From contig CALCBO010000177.1 in the NCBI GenBank assembly GCA_937897245.1, positions 1 through 8,156 of the forward strand: DNA of 8,156 bases, written 5' to 3'. The DNA comes from an uncultured Caryophanales bacterium. GTDB lineage: Bacteria; Bacillota_I; Bacilli_A; RF39; UBA660. Numbering within the stretch: the stretch's first letter is position 1; every line of letters starts with the position of its first letter. Under the pieces are notes generated by a model. It did not search any database. It saw only the letters and a program-made list of their open reading frames with translations, and was not told the DNA's origin. Positions 1 through 5,951 of this stretch are shown one piece after another. A program made the position numbers and the translations under genes.

Positions 1-1187
1 GATTTATAAAAACACTAAGAAAAGAAGCCGAACTCAGTCAATATCAATTAGCTGATAAAATACCCGTTAGTAGACAAGCTGTTTCAAAATGGGAACGAGG
101 AGAAACAACTCCTGATTCATCTACGTTATTAAGATTAAGCGAAATATTTGATGTAACAATAAATGAATTATTAAAAGGTGAAAGATTGAAACATAATACC
201 ATTAAACAACTGGAAAGTACAACTTTATCTTTAGTAGATGAAAGTAATAAAAAAAGTCGCAAAATTAAAAACTTAGTTGTTACATTTATTGGTATTATCA
301 CAATTTTAATAGTATTTTTTCTTGGATATTATTTTATTAATTCATATAATAGTATCAAAGTATATAAAATATATGGTGAAAGTAATAATTTTGATATATA
401 TGATGGAATGATGCTAGACTCAAAACAAAAAACATATATAAAAATTGGTAAAATAAAAAAGAAAAAAGAAGCTACGATAAATAGTATTAGTCTATATTAT
501 AAGTATAATAAAAAGAAGAAATTAATAGCCCATAGTAATGAAGACTTAGAACAAGTTTTTAAGTATAAAAAAGGTTATACTGAAATGCATTTATATAATA
601 AATTAATAAATAATACTTATGTAATAATTAATTATAATGATAATAAATCTGAAATAATAAAGTTAGATTTTAAAAGAGAGTACTCAAATAATAATCTATT
701 ATTTGATCAAGAATTCTCTAGGAAAAGAGATATTAAAAATAATGAAACAACTGAATTAATAGAAGATAATAAAGAAAATAATTCTCAAAAACAGATTTTA
801 AATGAAGAAGAAACATATATAACAGAAGAAACAAAAGAAGTGAACATTGAACAAATGATGGAAAAAGCTATTAACAAAATAGAAACTCCAAAAACAAATA
901 ATATCAATAATCAAACAAATGAAGAAAATGAAGAAGACCAACTAGATTTAATAAAAAGACTTGGTATTCCTAATTCAGAAAATTATGTTTATATAACTAC
1001 AGTAAATAATCAAGAAGTAAGATTTGTTTACTATACATTAATGAATCAAGTAATGATGTATATAGATGGTGTAGAAGAATGGAATTACATACATTATGCA
1101 AGAATATATCGTTGTAATAGTATTCTTAACAATTCAGAGGAATGCAAAAAATATGTTAATGATACTATAAATAAATATATAAAATAG
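1..1187 (+). CDS. Membrane-anchored XRE/Cro-family regulator, 5'-truncated by the window edge
   Basis: The reading frame is open from the window's first full codon (base 3) to TAG at 1185-1187, giving 394 visible residues; the true start lies just upstream, probably fewer than ten codons. Counting from base 3, residues 5-57 are a typical HTH_3 domain, with the recognition-helix signature SRQAVSKWERG at 23-33 and the closing INELLKGE motif. A basic stretch (KKSRKIKN) then precedes one transmembrane helix at about 91-112, so the DNA-binding domain should be cytoplasmic and the rest outside. Beyond the membrane come a lysine/tyrosine-rich region, an Asn/Glu-rich linker (about 244-313) and a terminal domain of about 80 residues with Cys371 and Cys381, a possible disulfide pair. 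By architecture this is a one-component transmembrane regulator that could sense an envelope signal; target genes and ligand are unknown. The secreted-protein gene 71 bases downstream is a candidate target. A TTG at 186 is inside the frame and is not the start. Confidence 0.9.
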   Translation, partial: FIKTLRKEAELSQYQLADKIPVSRQAVSKWERGETTPDSSTLLRLSEIFDVTINELLKGERLKHNTIKQLESTTLSLVDESNKKSRKIKNLVVTFIGIITILIVFFLGYYFINSYNSIKVYKIYGESNNFDIYDGMMLDSKQKTYIKIGKIKKKKEATINSISLYYKYNKKKKLIAHSNEDLEQVFKYKKGYTEMHLYNKLINNTYVIINYNDNKSEIIKLDFKREYSNNNLLFDQEFSRKRDIKNNETTELIEDNKENNSQKQILNEEETYITEETKEVNIEQMMEKAINKIETPKTNNINNQTNEENEEDQLDLIKRLGIPNSENYVYITTVNNQEVRFVYYTLMNQVMMYIDGVEEWNYIHYARIYRCNSILNNSEECKKYVNDTINKYIK

Positions 1188-1223
1188 GTAGAGGCAACTA
1201 ACAAGTTCTACCTATTTTTTTTT
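1181..1223 (+). terminator. Rho-independent terminator of the membrane-anchored regulator gene
   Basis: A perfect 12-base-pair stem, AAAATAGGTAGA (1181-1192) with TCTACCTATTTT (1207-1218), encloses a 14-base loop and runs into a T tract to 1223. The TAG stop codon of the gene lies within the left arm. Confidence 0.85.
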
Positions 1224-1231
1224 ATAGTAAT

Positions 1232-1237
1232 TATAAT
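1232..1237 (+). promoter_or_regulatory. Possible -10 box for the secreted-protein gene
   Basis: A TATAAT hexamer sits just after the preceding terminator. A start about seven bases downstream (about 1244) would give a leader of some 15 bases that still includes the whole ribosome site. No convincing -35 or upstream TG is visible, so this rests on one hexamer in AT-rich DNA; the gene must nevertheless be transcribed from near here or by read-through. Confidence 0.35.
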
Positions 1238-1245
1238 TAGAATAG

Positions 1246-1255
1246 AAAGGAGGTG
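1246..1255 (+). promoter_or_regulatory. Strong Shine-Dalgarno site that fixes the start of the secreted-protein gene
   Basis: AAAGGAGGTG is a near-full complement of the 16S rRNA tail, with AGGAGG ending five bases before ATG at 1259. A GTG at 1253 is in frame but lies inside this site, so it cannot be the start. Confidence 0.85.
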
Positions 1256-1258
1256 CAA

Positions 1259-2014
1259 ATGAAAAAGAAAGTAGTTGGATTAATTGCTTTAATAGTAGTT
1301 GTATTATCTATAACCAGTAATGTATTTGCAGAAGGGAATGTTTACTATACTACTCCTAACGGTATAGAACTAACTAGGGATGAATATATCTTCTTAACCA
1401 CGTTTTTTTGGGACGAATATCCAGATATAATGACGGAAGAACAATACAAAGAATTCAAAGATTTAGACCTTATGCATAGAGAAATACATATTAAAAAAAC
1501 TGGTCAAACAGATAAAACTATTGGACCAGTTCAAAATAATCCAAGAGGAACTTACCTTTATCAAAATGGTAGAACTCTTCAAATTGGAGCGGCTTGTGAT
1601 AATACAACTTGCTATAACAGTATTTTAGCAACTTGGAATGAAAGTCCTAATGTTAGAAGTTATGATGTAATAGGAGCTTATATAACAAATGCTACTCTTA
1701 TTTCACATCAAAATACTTTTGTATACTCTACATGTGGAATGGTTGATTATTATAATTTAATGACTACAAACCACGGAGTTGGTAATACTGTATTATTGCC
1801 TACTGTAGGGGAAAATATTCTTATTAACATGACTTTTACTTCAACTAAAAATGGAAGAATATATGGAAGTTACCAACATGCAATGAGCTTTACAACAGTA
1901 AATGTAAGTCAGGATTATACATTCTCATTAGGTGGATATGGAAATGTATTCGATTTTGGTTCATCAGCACTTAGTGTTTACGACGGAACTGCTGGTGTTG
2001 ATATTGATATTTAA
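1259..2014 (+). CDS. Secreted protein of unknown function with N-terminal signal peptide
   Basis: This gene encodes 251 residues from ATG 1259 to TAA 2014. The N terminus is a textbook Sec signal peptide: a KKK n-region, a hydrophobic core at residues 5-19, and a likely signal peptidase I cut after NVFA (residue 24), leaving a mature protein of about 227 residues. No lipobox or LPxTG anchor is seen, so release or non-covalent surface association is likely. The mature part opens with YYTTPNGIELTRDEYIFL and a segment containing MTEEQYKEF, followed by a Thr/Asn/Tyr-rich region that looks beta-rich. Cysteines at 113, 118 and 159 could form one disulfide. I do not recognise the family or any catalytic motif. 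It has its own terminator at 2052-2083, and a decayed copy of its 3' end lies exactly 1760 bases downstream, so the protein belonged to a local paralogous pair. A role at the cell surface is inference only. Confidence 0.85.
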   Translation: MKKKVVGLIALIVVVLSITSNVFAEGNVYYTTPNGIELTRDEYIFLTTFFWDEYPDIMTEEQYKEFKDLDLMHREIHIKKTGQTDKTIGPVQNNPRGTYLYQNGRTLQIGAACDNTTCYNSILATWNESPNVRSYDVIGAYITNATLISHQNTFVYSTCGMVDYYNLMTTNHGVGNTVLLPTVGENILINMTFTSTKNGRIYGSYQHAMSFTTVNVSQDYTFSLGGYGNVFDFGSSALSVYDGTAGVDIDI

Positions 2015-2040
2015 TTTAGACATTAATATTAATAGCTAAA
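1940..2040 (+). repeat. Direct repeat copy A: 3' end and 3' flank of the secreted-protein gene
   Basis: This copy aligns without gaps to 3700-3800 at an offset of 1760. Bases 1987-2031 are identical in both copies (45 bases), and over 1961-2040 I count 69 of 80 matches. The match fades upstream of about 1940. The identical core spans the last codons, the stop and about 17 bases beyond it. Confidence 0.85.
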
Positions 2041-2051
2041 AAGTCGTAGTA

Positions 2052-2083
2052 AAAAACACAAAGCCAAGAGGTTTTGTGTTTTT
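2052..2083 (+). terminator. Rho-independent terminator of the secreted-protein gene
   Basis: Bases 2052-2065 pair with 2070-2083 in a 14-pair stem (one G-U pair) around an AAGA tetraloop, and the descending arm ends in a run of T. It lies 37 bases after the stop codon. Confidence 0.85.
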
Positions 2084-2152
2084 AATGAATATAACTATAA
2101 TTGAGTTCTAATTATAATTATATTCTATAAAAATAATAAAAATAATTTATTC

Positions 2153-2180
2153 TTGAATATATTAATTTTAATGTTATAAT
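2153..2180 (+). promoter_or_regulatory. Extended -10 promoter of the zinc-ribbon/TPR-like gene
   Basis: TTGAAT (2153-2158) serves as the -35, followed by a 16-base spacer and TATAAT (2175-2180) with TG at 2172-2173, the extended -10 form. The predicted start is near 2187, giving a leader of about 33 bases. Its ribosome site is AGGTGAT at 2210-2216, three bases before the ATG. Confidence 0.75.
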
Positions 2181-2219
2181 ATAGACAAATTAATTATTGG
2201 ATTATTTGTAGGTGATTTT

Positions 2220-3626
2220 ATGGAATACTACAGTAAGTGCAACGTGTGCGGTAAGATTAGTTGTTATACTGATAATGATATTAAAGAGAATAATAGACAA
2301 TCCCTTGTTGCTGGATTATCAGCCTTAAGCTCAGTTACTAATGCAGCTATTGGTACTAGATATGACATGTATGAAAGTAATAAAATGGCAAATATGGCGA
2401 GAAGTAGAATAGTAGATTATTCAAAATGTCCAAATTGTGGTTCTAAAGACACCTTGTTGGTTACCAAGAAATTTGCTAAATACTCTAATAAAATGAATAA
2501 TTCGTATACTATAGATGATTTAATTAAAGAGGCCAAAGGATACTTAAAAAAAGAAGATTTTAAAAATGCTTTTTGCTTTGCAGCTATAGCATTAAATGAA
2601 GAAGAGAACGATTACGATGCCTATTTAATCAAATTTTTATCATCTTATGAAGTAAAATCATTAAAAGATTTAGATACAATTATTATTGATTATTCCAATA
2701 ATCAGCATTTTAAAAATCTATTGAGAGTTTCGAATAGTAATCAAAAGAGTAAGTTGTTATTACAATGCAAAAAGAAAAAACAAGAATATATAAAATATAA
2801 ATCATTAGATTTATTAAAAAAAGATAATAAGAAAGAATTAATTACTAATATTGATTATCATATTAAGAAATTAGAAGATTATAATGATAAAGATAGCAAA
2901 AAAATATGTAAAGAACTTAATGATAAAAAAAATATTATTCTTTATGAATTGGGATGCAATTTAATGGAAAAAGATAATATTAATAGTATTACTAAGGCTA
3001 TTGAAATTTTTAATATGATAGATGATTATAAAGATTCTAATAATCAGATGAAAAAATGTAATGGATTATTAAATGAAAAGAAAAAAAAGCAAAAAAGAAA
3101 TATAATTATAACTGCTATTAGTATTATTATTGTTATTATTCTTATTAATATTTGTGATAAAAAGAATTATGGATACAATTATGATAGTACAGTAGAATTG
3201 TTTGATTCAGGGAACTATTATGAGGTGTTTCATGATTGCTATTCTAGATTGAAATCAAATAATCAAAGAAAAATTAATGACAGAACTATTAATATGATTA
3301 GTAAGCATAAATGGAAAAGTAAAGATAAGCTTAATTATACTAATATGGGGCCTGATAAAGTAACATGTTTAGGAAATGAGTTTGTAGAGATTAATAATTA
3401 TAATATAAATCATTATATTATATGTGATAATGATAATAATCACCATGATTACGGAGAAGAGGAAAAAATAAATGTATATATTGATTTAGTTGAAGATGAT
3501 AAGGTTATTATTAGACTTTCTAATAGGGATTTGTATTTATATGTTAAAAAAGATAATAAGTTGTTTATTAGCAGGAAGTACACATATTCTGGAGAGAGTA
3601 AAGTGAGATATTTGGAGTTTGAATAA
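2220..3626 (+). CDS. Single-pass membrane protein with split zinc ribbon and TPR-like helices, function unknown
   Basis: This gene encodes 468 residues. The N terminus carries Cys7-x-x-Cys10 and Cys70-x-x-Cys73 (CPNCG), the two halves of a zinc ribbon separated by about 60 residues that include a small-residue-rich Ala/Ser/Gly stretch (30-45). Two helical-repeat regions follow: about 99-145, and about 240-283 with AIEIFNMIDDYKDS then C280, which resembles degenerate TPR/Sel1-like repeats of low-GC gut bacteria. A basic run (KKKKQKR, 287-293) precedes one transmembrane helix at about 294-312, so the ribbon and helices should be cytoplasmic and the last 156 residues outside. That outer part begins with another repeat-like motif (TVELFDSGNYYEVF). 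No catalytic motif is visible; an adaptor or scaffold role is the most that can be inferred. It has its own promoter and no hairpin directly after the stop. It lies between the secreted-protein gene and that gene's remnant, as if inserted there. Confidence 0.85.
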   Translation: MEYYSKCNVCGKISCYTDNDIKENNRQSLVAGLSALSSVTNAAIGTRYDMYESNKMANMARSRIVDYSKCPNCGSKDTLLVTKKFAKYSNKMNNSYTIDDLIKEAKGYLKKEDFKNAFCFAAIALNEEENDYDAYLIKFLSSYEVKSLKDLDTIIIDYSNNQHFKNLLRVSNSNQKSKLLLQCKKKKQEYIKYKSLDLLKKDNKKELITNIDYHIKKLEDYNDKDSKKICKELNDKKNIILYELGCNLMEKDNINSITKAIEIFNMIDDYKDSNNQMKKCNGLLNEKKKKQKRNIIITAISIIIVIILINICDKKNYGYNYDSTVELFDSGNYYEVFHDCYSRLKSNNQRKINDRTINMISKHKWKSKDKLNYTNMGPDKVTCLGNEFVEINNYNINHYIICDNDNNHHDYGEEEKINVYIDLVEDDKVIIRLSNRDLYLYVKKDNKLFISRKYTYSGESKVRYLEFE

Positions 3627-3699
3627 CAAAAAAAGGACATATAAGATATTACACTATTTTATAATCAATTATTTTTACAATTATTTTTCTTTCATATAA

Positions 3700-3774
3700 C
3701 AAAATATATTCAACTATTGGTTATCAACATTTAGTGCCTATGATGAAACTGCTGGTGTTGATATTGATATTTAA
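3700..3774 (+). pseudogene. Remnant of a paralogue of the secreted-protein gene (last about 24 codons)
   Basis: The frame 3700-3774 encodes a C terminus ending SAYDETAGVDIDI then TAA, matching the end of the secreted protein (SVYDGTAGVDIDI then TAA). Upstream residues still align (QNIFNYW against GNVFDFG), but a TAA at 3697-3699 closes the frame and no start or signal peptide remains. The eight base differences between 3721 and 3746 are all transitions, and five change an amino acid, as expected without selection. The rest of the gene is missing, and the zinc-ribbon/TPR gene occupies the space before it. It is very unlikely to be expressed as protein. Confidence 0.8.
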
Positions 3775-3800
3775 TTTAGACATTAATATTATTGCCTAAA
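3700..3800 (+). repeat. Direct repeat copy B: 3' end and 3' flank of the lost paralogue
   Basis: Partner of 1940-2040 at an exact 1760-base offset. The identical core is 3747-3791. A terminator follows at the corresponding distance (3818 here, 2052 for copy A), but its stem sequence is different. Confidence 0.85.
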
Positions 3801-3817
3801 CATTAAATAATAATTAG

Positions 3818-3845
3818 AAAACAGCAAAAAAGCTGTTTTTCTTCT
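3818..3845 (+). terminator. Rho-independent terminator before uvrB
   Basis: AAAACAGC (3818-3825) pairs with GCTGTTTT (3832-3839) around a six-A loop and is followed by T-rich sequence. By position it was the terminator of the lost paralogue. It is now the first hairpin after the zinc-ribbon/TPR gene, about 190 bases past that stop, and probably ends its transcript. Confidence 0.8.
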
Positions 3846-3878
3846 GTTTGAAGATATACTTGATTAATTGATATATTA

Positions 3879-3907
3879 TTGCGAAAACTAATACTAAGTG
3901 TTATAAT
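3879..3907 (+). promoter_or_regulatory. uvrB promoter
   Basis: TTGCGA (3879-3884), a 17-base spacer and TATAAT (3902-3907) with TG at 3899-3900 form a good vegetative extended -10 promoter. The predicted start is near 3914, with a leader of about 32 bases carrying AGGAGG (3935-3940) five bases before the ATG. No SOS box overlaps it. Confidence 0.8.
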
Positions 3908-3945
3908 CAGTCCAGAAATAAAAAGGGAAATTATAGGAGGTATCT

Positions 3946-5892
3946 ATGTTTGAATTAGTATCAAAATATAAACCAAGTGGTGATCAACCTAAAGCTATTA
4001 AAGAACTTGCAGATGGTTTAAACAAAGGAAAAAAAGAACAAGTATTATTAGGAGCTACTGGAACAGGAAAAACCTTTACTATAGCTAATGTAATAAAGGA
4101 AACTAATAAACCTACATTAGTATTGGCTCATAATAAAACATTAGCAGGTCAACTATATAGTGAATTAAAAGAATTATTTCCTAATAATAGAGTAGAATAC
4201 TTTGTATCTTACTATGATTATTATCAACCGGAAGCCTATGTACCTTCAACTGATACATATATTGAAAAGGACTCTTCTATTAATGATGAAATAGATGAAT
4301 TACGTCATGCAGCAACTTCTGCACTTATTTCTAGAAGAGATGTAATTGTAGTTTCAAGTGTATCTTGTATTTATGGTATAGGAGAAGTAGAAGAGTATAA
4401 GAATAAAATGTTAACTCTTAGTGTTGGTGAAAAAATAGATAGAAATAAAGTTTTAACCAAGCTAGTAGAAATGTTATATGAAAGAAATGATTATGATTTT
4501 AAACGTGGAACTTTCAGAGTACGTGGAGATATTTTAGAAATAATACCAGCAAGTGAAAGAACTAATGGTTATCGTATAGAATTCTTTGATGATGAAATAG
4601 ATAGAATATCAGAAATAGATACTTTAACAGGTGTAGTAACTAATAATAAGAAGAATGTAAGTCTATTTCCAGCTAGTCACTTTGTAGTCGGAGATGAAAA
4701 ATTAAAAGCAGCCATTGAAAGAATAAAAAAAGAATTAAAAGAAAGATTAAAAGAATTAAAGGATAATAATAAACTTCTCGCAGCTGAACGCCTTGAACAA
4801 AGAACGAATTATGATATTGAAATGTTAGAAGAAACAGGCTTTTGTTCAGGAATTGAAAACTATTCTGCACCAATGGCAGGTAGAAATCCAGGTGAAACTC
4901 CAACGACTTTAATGGATTTCTTCCCAGATGATTATCTATTGGTAGTAGATGAATCTCACGTTACTCTACCACAAGTTAGAGGAATGTATAATGGAGATAG
5001 AGCAAGAAAATTAAACCTAGTAGAATATGGTTTTAGATTACCAAGTGCCCTAGATAACAGACCTTTAAAATATGATGAATTTGAAAAGAAAATAAATCAA
5101 GCTATTTATGTTTCTGCTACTCCTGGAGATTTAGAATTAGAGCATACTAATAATACTTATGTAGAACAAATAATACGTCCAACAGGCTTACTAGATCCAA
5201 CTATAGAAGTAAGAAAAACAGAAGGACAAATTGATGACTTAGTAGGAGAAATCAATGATAGAATAGCTAAAAATGAAAGAGTTTTAATTACTACTTTAAC
5301 TATAAGAATGGCAGAAGAATTAACTAATTATTTAAAAGAATTAGATATTAAAGTAGCTTATCTTCATAGTGAAGTAAAAACACTAGAAAGAATGCAAATA
5401 ATTCATGATGTAAGAAGTGGTAAATATGATGTCTTAGTAGGTATTAATCTTTTAAGAGAAGGGCTAGATATCCCAGAAGTAAGTTTAATTGCTATATTAG
5501 ATGCAGATAAAGAAGGATTCTTAAGAAGTGATAGAAGTCTAATCCAAACAATTGGTAGATGTGCAAGAAATGCTAATGGTCATGTTATTATGTATGGTGA
5601 TAAAATTACTGATTCAATGCAGCATGCTATTGATGAAACTACTCGTCGTCGAAAAATTCAAGAAGAATACAACAAGGAAAATGGAATAGTACCAAAAACT
5701 ATTATTAAAGATATTCGTGAAGTAATTAGTAATAGTGAAGAAGATAAAAAAACAAAGAAAAAAATGACTAAGAAAGAAATAGAACTAAATATGGAAAAGA
5801 TAGAACAAGAAATGAGAGAAGCAGCTAAGAATCTTGATTTTGAAAGAGCTATGGAACTTAGAGATATCTTATTTGAAATGAAAACCGGGTAA
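3946..5892 (+). CDS. uvrB: UvrABC excision nuclease subunit B
   Basis: Complete at 648 residues, close to the usual family length. UvrB is the damage-verifying helicase-like ATPase of nucleotide-excision repair in the cytoplasm: UvrA loads it on damaged DNA and it then recruits UvrC. Visible marks are the Q-motif region near GDQPKAI (12-18), Walker A GATGTGKT (36-43), the DNA-clamping beta-hairpin region [21 protein letters not shown] (89-109), DESH (335-338), the conserved VSATPGDLE (389-397), helicase motif [15 protein letters not shown] (499-512) and motif [11 protein letters not shown] (534-542). The C-terminal UVR helical hairpin (about 614-648) is the part that contacts UvrC or UvrA in this family. 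Motif VI has Cys540 where Ala is more common. It has its own promoter and strong ribosome site, and shares a bidirectional terminator with the convergent downstream gene. uvrA follows about 1.5 kb later, not directly. Confidence 0.98.
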   Translation: MFELVSKYKPSGDQPKAIKELADGLNKGKKEQVLLGATGTGKTFTIANVIKETNKPTLVLAHNKTLAGQLYSELKELFPNNRVEYFVSYYDYYQPEAYVPSTDTYIEKDSSINDEIDELRHAATSALISRRDVIVVSSVSCIYGIGEVEEYKNKMLTLSVGEKIDRNKVLTKLVEMLYERNDYDFKRGTFRVRGDILEIIPASERTNGYRIEFFDDEIDRISEIDTLTGVVTNNKKNVSLFPASHFVVGDEKLKAAIERIKKELKERLKELKDNNKLLAAERLEQRTNYDIEMLEETGFCSGIENYSAPMAGRNPGETPTTLMDFFPDDYLLVVDESHVTLPQVRGMYNGDRARKLNLVEYGFRLPSALDNRPLKYDEFEKKINQAIYVSATPGDLELEHTNNTYVEQIIRPTGLLDPTIEVRKTEGQIDDLVGEINDRIAKNERVLITTLTIRMAEELTNYLKELDIKVAYLHSEVKTLERMQIIHDVRSGKYDVLVGINLLREGLDIPEVSLIAILDADKEGFLRSDRSLIQTIGRCARNANGHVIMYGDKITDSMQHAIDETTRRRKIQEEYNKENGIVPKTIIKDIREVISNSEEDKKTKKKMTKKEIELNMEKIEQEMREAAKNLDFERAMELRDILFEMKTG

Positions 5893-5896
5893 ATAA

Positions 5897-5951
5897 TCCA
5901 CAATTACTGTGGAAAAAGAAAGGAATACTACTCATTATGTGTATTCCTTTT
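5897..5951. terminator. Bidirectional terminator between uvrB and the convergent zinc-ribbon gene
   Basis: The main hairpin pairs AAAGGAATAC (5919-5928) with GTATTCCTTT (5941-5950) around a 12-base loop. Read on the plus strand it ends in TTTT; read on the minus strand it is followed by CTTTTT. The minus-strand gene's last codons and TAG stop lie inside it. A smaller hairpin, TCCACA (5897-5902) with TGTGGA (5908-5913), sits just before it on the uvrB side. Confidence 0.75.

Larger units (their letters stand above)
3627..3945. other. 319-base intergenic region before uvrB
   Basis: The region holds, in order: AT-rich sequence with an 11-base tandem direct repeat (CAATTATTTTT at 3666-3676 and 3678-3688), the gene remnant at 3700-3774, the remainder of direct repeat copy B to 3800, a terminator at 3818-3845, and the uvrB promoter and leader. 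I see no RNA gene, and no LexA-type GAAC-N4-GTTC box before uvrB. Confidence 0.7.

Noticed and set aside
186..188. TTG as the start of a 333-residue protein
   Set aside because: The same frame is open back to base 3 and encodes a full XRE helix-turn-helix, so the TTG is an internal leucine codon.
44..301. Minus-strand open frame of 85 codons
   Set aside because: It is antisense to the helix-turn-helix and membrane segment of the regulator, with no ribosome site or protein features of its own.
1253..1255. GTG as the start of the secreted-protein gene
   Set aside because: It lies inside the Shine-Dalgarno sequence; ATG 1259 is ideally spaced.
2096..2116. Hairpin TATAATT / AATTATA upstream of the zinc-ribbon/TPR gene
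   Set aside because: Only seven A-T pairs in very AT-rich DNA; expected by chance and followed by no T tract.
3449..3640. Minus-strand open frame of 63 codons
   Set aside because: It is the complement of the 3' end of the zinc-ribbon/TPR gene, with biased Ser/Leu composition typical of shadow frames.
1940..3800. The direct repeats as ends of a standard integrative element
   Set aside because: No integrase, transposase or terminal inverted repeats lie between them, and homology continues in frame beyond the identical core, which fits a paralogue remnant better; an att-like site is kept only as an alternative.
3841..3945. LexA/SOS operator before uvrB
   Set aside because: I looked for GAAC-N4-GTTC-type symmetry around the promoter and found none.
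4673..4903. Minus-strand open frame of 76 codons inside uvrB
   Set aside because: It is the complement of a Lys/Glu-rich part of uvrB; the apparent hydrophobicity comes from reading AAA/GAA codons backwards.
5658..5903. Minus-strand open frame of 81 codons over the uvrB 3' end
   Set aside because: It is a shadow of the UVR domain coding sequence and overlaps the bidirectional terminator.
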